64,000 nucleotides of DNA from JANYHH01 sp965249745 (GCA_965249745.1 OZ252252.1:2542001-2606000); one strand, 5' to 3'; counted from the stretch's first letter, positions 1-7,944 are shown. Program-made: numbers and translations. Notes: generated by a model from the letters alone, not told the origin.

Positions 1-1
1 C

Positions 2-490
2 GCCCGACTCGAGGGTCGCACGGTTCATTTCAAGGACGGCTCGAGCGGCGAGTACGACACGATCATCGCCGCGACCGGCTACTGGATTGACCACCCGTTT
101 TTTGACCGGGCAACCGTGGATTTCTCGAGCGGCACGGTTCCGCTGTACCTGCGGATGATGCCCGCGAACATCCCGAATCTGTACTTTCTGGGGTTGTTCC
201 AACCCCTGGGTTGCATCTGGCCGGGCGCGGAACTGCAAGCCAAGCTCGTCGCCCGTCACCTGACCGGTGCGTGGACCCCGCCCGGCGACCTCGAGACGCT
301 GATCCAGCACGAGTTGACGCATCCCGACGTGCGGCAGATCAACACGCCGCGCCACACGATCACCGTGGACGACGCGGCGTTCCGGGCGCGGCTGTACGCA
401 CAACTGCCAGCCGATTTTAGGCAACCCCAGCCGCGCCCGGTTCCCGCAGATCAGCCAGCCGTGAACCTCGAGACTTCCGGGTCTTACTGA
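2..490 (+). CDS. Flavin-containing monooxygenase, C-terminal part (5' truncated by window)
   Basis: The open frame runs from the window edge to TGA at 488-490. Near its start it reads DTIIAATGYWID, the ATG-Y motif that closes the NADPH/FAD domain of class B flavin monooxygenases. It is followed by the usual tail in which a substrate-free enzyme lists NLYFLGLFQPLG and a WPGAELQAK segment. The family oxidises soft nucleophiles or ketones with NADPH and O2. About 162 residues are present; the Rossmann fingerprints lie upstream of the window, so substrate class cannot be judged. The stop codon lies inside a dispersed repeat (487-575). Confidence 0.8.
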   Translation, partial: ARLEGRTVHFKDGSSGEYDTIIAATGYWIDHPFFDRATVDFSSGTVPLYLRMMPANIPNLYFLGLFQPLGCIWPGAELQAKLVARHLTGAWTPPGDLETLIQHELTHPDVRQINTPRHTITVDDAAFRARLYAQLPADFRQPQPRPVPADQPAVNLETSGSY

Positions 491-575
491 GTTCGGCATG
501 GTCAGGTTAACGTTCCAAAGCAATATAGTGTGTCTATGACGCAAACGTGAGGTAGCCGAATCATGCCGTTATCAG
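487..575. repeat. MITE/REP-like dispersed repeat, copy 1
   Basis: An 89-nt sequence that aligns over its full length with 43454-43541 at roughly 79 percent identity by hand alignment. Its ends form an imperfect inverted repeat: CTGA-3nt-CGGCATG at the left, and the same pattern on the other strand at the right. The conserved core includes GTGTGTCT.TGACG and ACGTGA. It overlaps the stop of the monooxygenase gene. It could be a small non-autonomous element or a structured RNA. Confidence 0.6.
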
Positions 576-629
576 TAGCGCTTCTAAAGTCTCGAGGGAG
601 CCGCTCTATCAGGACTCAGTTCTATTAGA

Positions 630-1661
630 TCAATCGGTCCGGGTGAAGCTCCATTCCGAAACCAGCGTTCTGGTACCACCGTCCGTCGTTTCGGTGTAGC
701 GATCCGAGAACGACCGCAGGTCAGGCGATGTCAGATAGTTTGTCGTTGCTGGCCCCATATAAAACCAAAGCGCCCCATGACTCGTAATTTCTGGCGGGGG
801 TGTCTTCCCTGGACAATTTGAATACGTGATGGTCTCGGTTCCGACCGAAGCTCCAAACCCGTAATAGATAACCTGAAGAGGGATGTACTCGTCGTCTGGA
901 TAGAATGTCACCCGGCCATTTCCAGGCAGAATCGTCCCAGAACCAACGGTGGTGATGGTCTTACAACTAAATGAAAAGCTATCTGTGTAGAGTTCGTTCA
1001 GTGTGTAATTGCCGCTGACACTAACGATGCTGCGCTGGTCTGGGACTTTCTCGAATTCGGCGCTCGCCTCTACGATTTTGGTCGTCTTCGAGGTCGTTCC
1101 CATAGTTACTTCTGTGACTTTGAAGGTGGCGTGCCAGTGCTTCACCGGAACCTTCCACTCCGATCCGGGCGGTGGCGGGGGTGGCGGTGGACTGGGAGGC
1201 GTTGGTGGAGATGGCGGCCCTGGCGGCGATGGTGGACTCGGAGGCGATGGCGGTCCCGGAGGTCTGGGCGGGGGCGGCGACCCTCCCGGCGGGGACGACG
1301 GACAGGTTGGATCACCGCTGATCGGGCTACCCGAAGCGACCACCGTCAACGTGGCAAGGCAACTCGAGACGCTGCCAGCCGCATTACTGACCGTAACCAG
1401 ATACAGCGATCCCGAATCGGTTTGGGATAGGGTTGCCGTCGTGTACGTCCGGGCGGATGCACCCGTAACCGCCGCGCCGTTCTTGTACCACTGATACAAC
1501 AGTGGTTCGTTGCCGGTCGCGGTCACGGAAAACGTGGCGAGCTGTCCGACGACGACCGTTTGACTGCGCGGTTGAAGGGTGATGACGGGTGGACCCGCCG
1601 GGCAAGCCATCAGCGAGGCCAGCAACCCAGCCACGAACAGCGCCTGAAACACGTTCTTCAT
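630..1661 (-). CDS. Ig-fold lipoprotein with long proline-rich linker
   Basis: A 343-residue exported lipoprotein. The N-terminus MKNVFQALFVAGLLASLMAC is a lipoprotein signal with lipobox LMAC. Residues about 25-110 look like an I-set immunoglobulin domain (VVVGQLATFSVTATGNEPLLYQWYKNG, then DSGSLYLVTVSNAAGSV). Residues about 125-167 are almost pure Pro with Gly/Ser (PPGPPSPPSPP pattern), a probable extended spacer. The remaining 175 residues are an unrecognised beta-rich domain. An AAGGGG ribosome site precedes the ATG. It probably stands out from the cell envelope; a ligand cannot be inferred. The opposite strand reads as a Gly-rich frame, a by-product of the Pro codons. Confidence 0.75.
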   Translation of the reverse strand: MKNVFQALFVAGLLASLMACPAGPPVITLQPRSQTVVVGQLATFSVTATGNEPLLYQWYKNGAAVTGASARTYTTATLSQTDSGSLYLVTVSNAAGSVSSCLATLTVVASGSPISGDPTCPSSPPGGSPPPPRPPGPPSPPSPPSPPGPPSPPTPPSPPPPPPPPGSEWKVPVKHWHATFKVTEVTMGTTSKTTKIVEASAEFEKVPDQRSIVSVSGNYTLNELYTDSFSFSCKTITTVGSGTILPGNGRVTFYPDDEYIPLQVIYYGFGASVGTETITYSNCPGKTPPPEITSHGALWFYMGPATTNYLTSPDLRSFSDRYTETTDGGTRTLVSEWSFTRTD

Positions 1662-1856
1662 GTCAAACCCCTTCTCTAAGCAGGGCGGTGGTGGTCCTCG
1701 AGCTGGACAATCTTGAGGGAGGCCGTGTGAATCTTGGAGACGGTCAGACGCTTCCCCGGACGCCCTTTCAGTCGTTTGACGGACTTTAGACTGAGTTGCG
1801 TGACTGGAGCGTCACTGGAAACCTGGTTCCATGAGCGAAGCCTCGAACAAGCGTTC

Positions 1857-1886
1857 TTGACCTATCCAAACAGCCGACCGTATACT
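1857..1886 (+). promoter_or_regulatory. Promoter of the aspS2 leader transcript
   Basis: TTGACC (1857-1862), an 18-nt spacer, then TATACT (1881-1886). The expected RNA start is at about 1893-1896, which coincides with the ATG of the leader peptide, so the leader mRNA is probably leaderless. Confidence 0.7.
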
Positions 1887-1895
1887 CCACGGCAG

Positions 1896-1940
1896 ATGTT
1901 CACTGCCCCGCGCAATTTCAACGATAACGACGACTGCTAA
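1896..1940 (+). CDS. Asn/Asp-rich attenuator leader peptide of aspS2
   Basis: A 14-codon ORF, MFTAPRNFNDNDDC. Six of the last eight codons are Asn or Asp (aat ttc aac gat aac gac gac). It starts about 10 nt downstream of the -10 box, is followed at once by two mutually exclusive hairpins, and precedes an aspartyl-tRNA synthetase gene. This is the layout of ribosome-mediated attenuation. Stalling at Asn/Asp codons when charged tRNA is scarce would favour the antiterminator. The function is inferred from layout and codon content. Confidence 0.7.
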   Translation: MFTAPRNFNDNDDC

Positions 1941-1944
1941 TCGT

Positions 1945-1996
1945 CGGGGCTTCACTGCGCACTTCAGCCCCGCTCAAACCACGAGCGGGGTTTTTT
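1945..1996 (+). terminator. Antiterminator/terminator pair (attenuator) ahead of aspS2
   Basis: CGGGGCT (1945-1951) can pair with AGCCCCG (1966-1972). The alternative stem is CCCCGCTC (1968-1975) with GAGCGGGG (1983-1990), followed by six T (1991-1996). The two stems share bases 1968-1972, so they exclude each other. Confidence 0.75.
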
Positions 1997-2015
1997 CTGT
2001 CCGAAGGAGGAAAGC

Positions 2016-2078
2016 ATGTCAACTCGAGTTTCAAGCCAGCCTTCTGAACCGCGTCTTTTCGTCGCGCCTCGAGATTGA
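2016..2078 (+). CDS. Second short ORF in the aspS2 leader (20 aa)
   Basis: ATG at 2016 sits 5 nt after a strong AAGGAGG (2004-2010) and opens a 20-codon frame rich in Ser, Arg and Pro, ending in Asp (gat) just before TGA. It lies between two terminators. It contains two CTCGAG words. It may be a second leader peptide coupled to the 2081 terminator, but its codons do not match a single amino acid, so the role is unclear. Confidence 0.45.
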   Translation: MSTRVSSQPSEPRLFVAPRD

Positions 2079-2080
2079 CG

Positions 2081-2112
2081 CCCCGTGAGCCACGCGCTCA
2101 CGGGGATTTTCC
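2081..2112 (+). terminator. Second intrinsic terminator before aspS2
   Basis: CCCCGTGAG (2081-2089) pairs perfectly with CTCACGGGG (2097-2105), followed by ATTTTCCT. It begins 3 nt after the stop of the 20-codon ORF, so translation of that ORF would affect its folding. Confidence 0.7.
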
Positions 2113-2156
2113 TAAGCGCTTTCAACTTTCTCGAGTCAACCCTTTAGGAGTTACCC

Positions 2157-3431
2157 ATGCGAACCCTGACCTCCGAACTGAAATCACTCATTGGCAACGA
2201 CGTGCAATTAGAAGGCTTCGTGCATTTTCGCCGCGACCTCGGTGGGGTGCAATTCCTGATCCTGCGCGACCGCGCCGGAACCGCACAGTGCGTAATCGGT
2301 AAGGGCGTGCAGATTCCCATGCCGGAATCCAGCGTGCGCGTCCACGGCAAGGTCGTGGAGAACCCCAGGGCACCGAATGGGATAGAGATTCAAGTCTTGA
2401 GGTTAGAGATTGTGAGCGCCGCCGTAGAACCCGCGCCGGTGGAAGTCAGCAAGGAGGAGTGGAAGGCGAACCCAGAGACGCTGCTGGACTACCGCTACGT
2501 CAGTTTGCGGGGCTTAAAAGAACGGGCGGTGCTGCGAATCCAGGCGCAACTGATCCAGGGCTTTCGTGACGCGCTCGTCGCCCAGGACTTCACTGAGATC
2601 TTCACGCCAAAAATTGTCAGCGCTGGAGCCGAGGGTGGCAGCGCCCTGTTTGAAGTCCAATACTTTGAGCAGAAAGCTTATCTGGCGCAGAGTCCGCAGA
2701 CCTACAAACAGATCATGGTCGGCGTCTACGAGCGCGTCTTCGAGACTGCCTGCGTGTACCGCGCCGAGGAGCACGCGACCAGCCGCCACCTGAACGAGTA
2801 CATGAGCCTGGATTTGGAGATGGGCTTCATTGACTCCGAGGAAGACGTGATGGACATGGAGAATCTGGTGCTGGCGGGCATGTTCCAGCGCGTCACCGAG
2901 CGCTGTCAGACTGAACTCGAGATTTGCGGCGTGACGCTTTCCGCCGTGCCAGAGCGCATCCCACGGATTCCGCTGGCAGAAGCTAGAGCGTTATGCATAG
3001 AGAAGTACAGCTACACCAACGGCGGCAAAGACTTGGACCCGGAGGGTGAGCGGATCGTTTCAAAACATTTCTTGGAGACGACCGGATCAGATTTCGTGTT
3101 CGTGACGCGGTATCCTAGGGCCGCCCGCCCGTTCTACGCCTACCCGAACGAGGACGGCACGACCCGCAGCTTCGACCTACTGTACCGGGGAATCGAGATC
3201 ACCAGCGGCGGGCAGCGCATCCACGATTACGGGATGCTCTTGGAGAATATGGCGTTTCGTAACGTCTCACCCGAGGGTTTCGGCGCGTATCTCGAGGTGT
3301 TCAAACACGGAATGCCGCCGCACGGTGGACTGGCGATTGGAGCGGAGCGCTTGACGGCGAAGATTCTGGATATCGGTAACGTGCGTTACGCCAGGGCCTT
3401 CCCGAGGGATCGTAACCGCTTGACGCCGTGA
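2157..3431 (+). CDS. aspS2: Aspartyl-tRNA synthetase, archaeal type (AspRS2, probably non-discriminating)
   Basis: A 424-residue class IIb synthetase. It has an N-terminal OB-fold anticodon domain (residues about 15-100, VQLEGFVHFRRDLGGVQFLILRD). Motif 2 is seen at FETACVYRAEEHATSRHLNEY and motif 3 at GGLAIGAERLT near the C-terminus. The length is that of archaeal enzymes, without the bacterial GAD insertion. In Deinococcota this form charges both tRNA-Asp and tRNA-Asn, feeding GatCAB-dependent Asn synthesis; that substrate range is inferred from the family. AGGAG precedes the ATG. Expression is probably controlled by the upstream attenuator. Confidence 0.93.
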   Translation: MRTLTSELKSLIGNDVQLEGFVHFRRDLGGVQFLILRDRAGTAQCVIGKGVQIPMPESSVRVHGKVVENPRAPNGIEIQVLRLEIVSAAVEPAPVEVSKEEWKANPETLLDYRYVSLRGLKERAVLRIQAQLIQGFRDALVAQDFTEIFTPKIVSAGAEGGSALFEVQYFEQKAYLAQSPQTYKQIMVGVYERVFETACVYRAEEHATSRHLNEYMSLDLEMGFIDSEEDVMDMENLVLAGMFQRVTERCQTELEICGVTLSAVPERIPRIPLAEARALCIEKYSYTNGGKDLDPEGERIVSKHFLETTGSDFVFVTRYPRAARPFYAYPNEDGTTRSFDLLYRGIEITSGGQRIHDYGMLLENMAFRNVSPEGFGAYLEVFKHGMPPHGGLAIGAERLTAKILDIGNVRYARAFPRDRNRLTP

Positions 3432-3471
3432 GCACGTCCAGCCCGAGACGGTCTGAGTTTTGGTAGCTGGA

Positions 3472-3684
3472 TTACGCACCAAACGCCAGAGCAATTTCAG
3501 GATCGAGGGTATCGAATTCCTGGTGTAAGGTCACGCCTGTTGTCCAGCCGATCTGACGCTGCGACTCGAGTGGTACGACTGATGTATGAGGCTGCCCGAT
3601 GATTTGCTGTTCTGCCTCGGGTATCGCCAGGACATCGGAATGCACTGTTTTCGTCTGAGCAATCTTGCGGGAGTTTCGAGTCAT
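3472..3684 (-). CDS. Small uncharacterised protein (70 aa)
   Basis: Start chosen at ATG 3684 because TACGCT lies exactly 7 nt upstream on that strand, the leaderless pattern seen at many genes here. The frame continues open upstream to 3741 but without better signals. The 70-residue product (MTRNSRKIAQTKTVHSDV...) has no membrane segment or motif I recognise. Its size and position could fit an orphan antitoxin, but nothing in the sequence shows this. It converges on aspS2 with a 40-nt gap. Confidence 0.45.
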   Translation of the reverse strand: MTRNSRKIAQTKTVHSDVLAIPEAEQQIIGQPHTSVVPLESQRQIGWTTGVTLHQEFDTLDPEIALAFGA

Positions 3685-3741
3685 GTGTCTAAGCGTAGCT
3701 GAAATTAGGTATGAGTAGAGAAATGCACCTGCTTTCAGCAC

Positions 3742-4188
3742 AGTGATGATCGTTCTGTTTAGAGCCTCTCAGCGTATCGCCGGGAGAGGTACGCGTTGAC
3801 TCTGCGAAAAGCCGTGTCCTTTAGGATCGTCCGATTAGGTTGTTATGACTCTTGAACGGCTTTAGGTTCAAAAAGAATAAAAATTTCACGAGCGGAGCAA
3901 TAATCGTGAAATCGTTCACTTACTGACGTTGACTTACTGACATTGACGTGCGTTTTTATCAACCACCAAGAGTCCCAAACGTCTCTCGAGCCATCCCGAA
4001 AGAACCAAACGCTCGAGCAAGCAAACTCGAAGACGAAGAGTGTCATGGCGCAATCACTCGGAAATTACGAACGATTGACGACGCTTCCTTTTAGAAGCCC
4101 GGCAATCGCGGTACACTCCTCGCCGTCCGCGACCACGCGGCTCGAGCTGGCGAAACACAGCCCGCCTCGAGAAAATCTTGGAGAGATC
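3742..4188 (+). promoter_or_regulatory. Long structured leader ahead of the ABC-F gene
   Basis: 447 nt without a convincing long gene. It holds a possible six-codon ORF (3845-3865, MTLERL) 17 nt after TAGGAT (3822-3827), a perfect 9-bp hairpin ATTTCACGA (3883-3891) / TCGTGAAAT (3904-3912), and a near-perfect 14-nt tandem repeat TTACTGAC[G/A]TTGAC from about 3920. TTGACG recurs at 4076. ABC-F antibiotic-resistance genes are often controlled by leader-peptide attenuation; that role here is a guess. Confidence 0.35.
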
Positions 4189-6063
4189 ATGCTGGCGGCG
4201 CTCGATAACATCGAAAAATTTTATGGCTCTCAAGACGTGCTCTCCGGCGTCAACTTCGCCGTGCAACCGGGCGACCGCGTGGCCCTGGTCGGACGCAACG
4301 GCGCGGGCAAGAGTACGGTGCTAAAACTCCTGGCGGGTTTAGAGGAACCCTCGGGTGGCAAGATTCTGATGGCTCCGAAGCTCAGCATTCGGCTGCTCTC
4401 ACAGGACCCGGTGTTTGCAGACGGAACCATTGGTAGCATCGTCGAAGCCGCGTTCATTGAATTAGACGCGCTAGAACAGCAGATGCGCGATCTCGAGGGC
4501 GATCTCGAGAACCCAGTCAGCTTAGAAGCGTATCACGAGCTGGAAGAGCATTACCGTCTGCGCGGTGGCTACGCCCGGAACTCACGGCGCGACATGGTGC
4601 TGGCCAGCCTGGAATTCAAGGGCCGCGAGGCGGAGGGCATCGCGGGACTCTCCGGCGGCGAACGCACGCGGCTGGCACTGGCGCAAATCCTCGTGGCGCA
4701 ACCTGAATTACTGCTACTGGACGAGCCCACCAATCACCTGGACATTCAAATGCTCGAGTGGCTGGAAGCCTTTCTGCGCGGCTATCCGGGCGCGATTATC
4801 GCCGTTAGTCACGACCGCGCCTTCCTGGATGCGGTCGCCACCAAAACCGCCCTGGTCTCGAGGTCAGAGGTCCGCGTTTACGATGGGAACTACACCGCCT
4901 ACCGCGAGCGCCGCGATGCCGAACTGGAAATTCAGGCCAGAACCTACGCCAACGAGCAGCGCGAGCTGGACCGCCTGGAGAACATGACCGAGCAGATGCG
5001 AATCTGGGGTCATCGCAACGAAAAACTGGCGATTCGGGCGCGCAGTATGCAGAAACGCACCGAGCGCTTCGCCTCTGATCTGGTGGACGCCCCGCCGCCC
5101 GACGAGAAGGTCGCTCGAGTTCATTTCAAAGCGGCCGAGTCCGGCGAGATCGTGCTGATCGGTGGGCATCAAGAAAAAAGTTTCGGCAAGCGCACTCTGT
5201 TTCACGACGTAGACGTGACTGTGCGGCGTGGCGAACGGGTCGCGGTGCTGGGCCGCAACGGCGCGGGCAAGACGACCCTCGTGCGTTGCCTGCTAGGAAT
5301 GGACTCGAGCGATGACCCGAAGGCGTTCACCCGCCTGGGGTCAAGGGTGCGGGTCGGGTACTACGATCAGCAGCTTCGCGGTGTGGACCCGGAGAACACG
5401 CTCTTCCAGGAGATTGGGCGCTATCTGAACTCCGACCAAGAGGTTCACGATTATCTCGGGGCGTACCTGTTCCCGTACGACGCGCAGTACAAGAAGATCA
5501 AATCCCTGTCCGGCGGCGAGCGGGCGCGGCTGGCGCTGCTGAAGCTTTCCTTAGAGGAATACAACTTCCTGGTGCTGGACGAGCCAACGAATCACTTGGA
5601 CATGGAAATGGTGGAATCGCTCGAGAAAGCGCTGTTGGCGTTCACCGGCACGTTGATTCTGATTAGCCATGACCGGCGCTTTATTGAGAACACTGCCAAT
5701 CACGTCTGGCTGTTAGAGGGTGGCGAGTTCTACACCTATCCCGGCGGCTATGCCTATTACAAGCAAAAGCACCAGCCGAAAACCGCCGCGCCCGAACCCG
5801 AAGCGAAGGTGGCTGACAAGCAGACCGCAAAAAAGGGCGTCAACCCGTGGAAGCTGAAAGCCGAACTCGAGACCGTGGAAGCCCAGATCGCAGCCCTAGA
5901 ATCGGAACAGGGGAGAGTCACGGCGGAGCTTGCCAATCCAAGCTCGAACACCGATTTTGCTGCCCTCGGGAAGCGCAACGCGGAAATAGACGGCGAACTC
6001 CTCGAGACGATGACGCGCTGGGAAGAGTTGTCCGGGTTGCTCGAGGGCGCGGCGGCTTCGTAA
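4189..6063 (+). CDS. ABC-F family ATPase (ribosome-associated, Uup/EttA-like)
   Basis: 624 residues from ATG 4189, chosen because GGAGAG precedes it and the protein then starts MLAALDNIEKFYGS as in the family; the open frame extends to 3943. There are two ABC domains without membrane segments. Walker A is GRNGAGKST and GRNGAGKTT, signatures are LSGGERTRLAL and LSGGERARLAL, Walker B is LLLLDEPTNHLD and FLVLDEPTNHLD. A charged inter-domain linker (residues about 245-320) and a C-terminal coiled-coil (about 560-620) match Uup-like members that bind DNA or the ribosome. It acts in the cytosol on stalled translation or branched DNA; a resistance role cannot be read from sequence. Confidence 0.92.
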   Translation: MLAALDNIEKFYGSQDVLSGVNFAVQPGDRVALVGRNGAGKSTVLKLLAGLEEPSGGKILMAPKLSIRLLSQDPVFADGTIGSIVEAAFIELDALEQQMRDLEGDLENPVSLEAYHELEEHYRLRGGYARNSRRDMVLASLEFKGREAEGIAGLSGGERTRLALAQILVAQPELLLLDEPTNHLDIQMLEWLEAFLRGYPGAIIAVSHDRAFLDAVATKTALVSRSEVRVYDGNYTAYRERRDAELEIQARTYANEQRELDRLENMTEQMRIWGHRNEKLAIRARSMQKRTERFASDLVDAPPPDEKVARVHFKAAESGEIVLIGGHQEKSFGKRTLFHDVDVTVRRGERVAVLGRNGAGKTTLVRCLLGMDSSDDPKAFTRLGSRVRVGYYDQQLRGVDPENTLFQEIGRYLNSDQEVHDYLGAYLFPYDAQYKKIKSLSGGERARLALLKLSLEEYNFLVLDEPTNHLDMEMVESLEKALLAFTGTLILISHDRRFIENTANHVWLLEGGEFYTYPGGYAYYKQKHQPKTAAPEPEAKVADKQTAKKGVNPWKLKAELETVEAQIAALESEQGRVTAELANPSSNTDFAALGKRNAEIDGELLETMTRWEELSGLLEGAAAS

Positions 6064-6098
6064 ACGAACGCCTGCCGTGTCCATCGCAGCTCTCGTAT

Positions 6099-6118
6099 GG
6101 GCGAACGGCGGTTCGTCC
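6099..6118. repeat. GGGCGAAC palindromic repeat, copy 1
   Basis: GGGCGAAC (6099-6106), 4-nt loop, GTTCGTCC (6111-6118), in the gap between the convergent ABC-F and trmB genes. Related copies occur at 26380, 32849, 38734 and about 38797. Confidence 0.5.
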
Positions 6119-6176
6119 GGCCACTCACGGTAGCGAAAATCACACCAGTAAGCTTGACCTCGAGCGCCAACATGTT

Positions 6177-7121
6177 TCAGTAATGCCGTTGCAAGACCGT
6201 CATCCCAGTCCCCTCGAGCCAGCTCACCACGCCGCCGACGGCTGCCTTGACGCCTGGCGTGACGAGCGGATTCCCGAAGGTCTCGATGCCCGCGACGGTG
6301 CGGCCATCCTCGCGTTGGGAAACACTGACCAAGATTTCTTGCACGAAGTCCGGTTCCTCGATGCGTGCCAGCACCACGATCTTCTCGGCTCGCGTGTACT
6401 GCTCCAAAAGAATAACCGTGCGGTTGTGACCCTGGACCACGGTTTTCTGAATCGGTTCAGTCGGCAACGTTCCGGTCATGATCGCGTGCGGCATGGTCTC
6501 TCCTAGGATCTGAATGGTTTCAAACACGGTTTGACTCGAGGCAATTCTCTTGAAGCGGGCGTGTTGGATTTGAATTCCCATCGCCTGCCACTTCTGGGCG
6601 TATTTGGTTTGCAAGGCCGCCGCTGGTGGGGCGGTCACGTCAACTTCGTACAGTTCGGTGCGGTGGGCGTTCTCGAGGGCGAATTCAAAGTATTCGGTGT
6701 GATCGGTGGTCAGCCAGACCTCGCCGCCGGGAACTAATCGTTGCGACAAGAGATCAAAGGTCTGCGCCCGCACGAAGCGGTTCTCCTCGTGCCTGCCTTT
6801 GGGCCACGGATCAGGAAAGTTGACGTAGACGCGGCTCAAGCTGTCCGGCGGCAAAATGTTGCGAATCAGAAATTCAGCCGTGACTCGAGTCAGTACAGCG
6901 TCCCTCACACCTGCCGTGCGGTACTTCTGTAGGGCACGTTGCACGCTGACGCCGGAAACTTCCACGCCCAGGTAATTGACGCCGGTTTCCAACGCGTGCT
7001 GCAACGCCCAGAAGTGCCCGCCGCCGAACCCAACCTCGAGTTGCAAGGGCTGAGGGTTGCCGTAGAGCCGCGCGGTTTGATCGGGGTACTGAAAATCGGT
7101 CGGGCGCAGAAATCGCAGCAT
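6177..7121 (-). CDS. trmB: tRNA (guanine-N7-)-methyltransferase with C-terminal extension
   Basis: 314 residues. The N-terminal 200 form a SAM methyltransferase: LEVGFGGGHFWALQHA (motif I), VYVNFPDPWPKGRHEENRF (the TrmB-typical DPWPKxRH block), and LTTDHTEYFEF. It methylates G46 in the variable loop of tRNA. The extra ~110 residues after about position 205 are not in the ~215-residue enterobacterial enzyme; a similar extension is known in Thermus/Deinococcus TrmB. The gene is divergent from tRNA-Glu with only 90 nt between. Confidence 0.9.
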   Translation of the reverse strand: MLRFLRPTDFQYPDQTARLYGNPQPLQLEVGFGGGHFWALQHALETGVNYLGVEVSGVSVQRALQKYRTAGVRDAVLTRVTAEFLIRNILPPDSLSRVYVNFPDPWPKGRHEENRFVRAQTFDLLSQRLVPGGEVWLTTDHTEYFEFALENAHRTELYEVDVTAPPAAALQTKYAQKWQAMGIQIQHARFKRIASSQTVFETIQILGETMPHAIMTGTLPTEPIQKTVVQGHNRTVILLEQYTRAEKIVVLARIEEPDFVQEILVSVSQREDGRTVAGIETFGNPLVTPGVKAAVGGVVSWLEGTGMTVLQRHY

Positions 7122-7151
7122 GGGCTTGGGGATGATGACCTACCGGGGGAC

Positions 7152-7180
7152 TTGAGTCAAGCGGGCTTCTCTGTTAAACT
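7152..7180 (+). promoter_or_regulatory. Promoter of tRNA-Glu
   Basis: TTGAGT (7152-7157), 17-nt spacer, TAAACT (7175-7180). The -35 box lies in CTTGAGTCAAG, a palindrome, so it offers TTGACT to the divergent trmB side as well. Confidence 0.6.
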
Positions 7181-7211
7181 TCGTCGGCTGTACGGATGAC
7201 ATTATCCCAGC

Positions 7212-7286
7212 GGCCCCGTCATCTAGCGGTTAGGATAACGCCCTTTCAAGGCGTGTACACGAGTTCGATTCTCGTCGGGGTCACCA
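7212..7286 (+). tRNA. tRNA-Glu(UUC), CCA encoded
   Basis: 75 nt including CCA. Acceptor GGCCCCG pairs with CGGGGTC (one G-U). The anticodon stem ACGCC/GGCGT carries loop CTTTCAA with anticodon TTC. The T arm is ACGAG-TTCGATT-CTCGT. Discriminator A, CCA at 7284-7286. Confidence 0.95.
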
Positions 7287-7293
7287 AGAGAAA

Positions 7294-7325
7294 GGCGCAC
7301 CGTAATTACGGTGCGCCTCTTTGTA
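7294..7325 (+). terminator. Terminator of tRNA-Glu
   Basis: A perfect 24-nt palindrome (7294-7317, half GGCGCACCGTAA) followed by TCTTTGTATTCTT. Confidence 0.85.
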
Positions 7326-7336
7326 TTCTTGTGGGT

Positions 7337-7720
7337 TCACCGCATCATGTCTTCCAGGATCGTCGGGTGCTTCGCGGCGTTCATCATCAGGTCCAGCGAC
7401 GAGATCGCCTCCGGGTCACACACGGCCACGAAGCGGTAGCGCCTCGAGCCGAGCGAAGTGATGACGGAACTTAGGAGCTTCACTTCCAACTTCACCGAGG
7501 CTTCAATGGTCAGGTTTGGGAGTCCACGTGGAATCTGCTCGCCGTCTCCCAGCTCGAAATGCCCGGTCACCTCGCCGTTCTGCGGATTGAGTTGCCTCAA
7601 CACGCATTCCGTGGTCGGGAACACCACGCCATCCGATCTCACCGCCGCATTCTCGAGTCTCACGGGCTTCAGTATGACCCATGAAAACGGGATTGTCTGG
7701 GTAATCTTCACGTCCAGCAA
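7337..7720 (-). CDS. Uncharacterised protein (127 aa)
   Basis: An open frame from TTG 7720 (MLDVKITQTIPFSW...) to a stop just past the tRNA terminator. The product seems soluble, beta-rich and without Cys motifs; it ends LDLMMNAAKHPTILEDMMR. I recognise no family. The start is uncertain: there is no Shine-Dalgarno sequence and the nearest TANNNT (TAGAGT) is 25 nt upstream. It is convergent to nothing and stands alone. Confidence 0.5.
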   Translation of the reverse strand: MLDVKITQTIPFSWVILKPVRLENAAVRSDGVVFPTTECVLRQLNPQNGEVTGHFELGDGEQIPRGLPNLTIEASVKLEVKLLSSVITSLGSRRYRFVAVCDPEAISSLDLMMNAAKHPTILEDMMR

Positions 7721-7931
7721 CCTGCTATTCAGTCCAAGACACTCTAACTTTAGTCTGGACTACACAATCTGGGCTACACAAAGCGATGGTTTTAACCTGA
7801 CGCTCTGCCACGCTAAAACGAACGGGAGGTCAAGTGTGGGTTGCGTTCAGGCGGGTGATCTGTGAACCTCGAGCCAGGTATGATGGATGCTTCTCTCTAA
7901 TGCTCCTCTACACTGAGGCGGTTTCAATCGG

Positions 7932-7937
7932 TACAAT
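7932..7937 (+). promoter_or_regulatory. -10 box of a leaderless nucleoside-permease operon
   Basis: TACAAT ends 7 nt before ATG 7945. The upstream 210 nt (7721-7931) hold no gene that I can support; an open frame reaches back to 7834 but lacks initiation signals. Confidence 0.55.
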
Positions 7938-7944
7938 GCCCCCA

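Noticed and set aside
1180..1290. Possible CRISPR or tandem-repeat array from repeated GGTGGCGG units
   Set aside because: The units are codon repeats of Pro/Ser/Gly within a protein gene, without regular spacers.
1131..1430. Plus-strand frames rich in Gly or Arg/Trp opposite the Pro-rich lipoprotein
   Set aside because: They mirror the Pro codons of the minus-strand gene, lack start signals and show no family motif.
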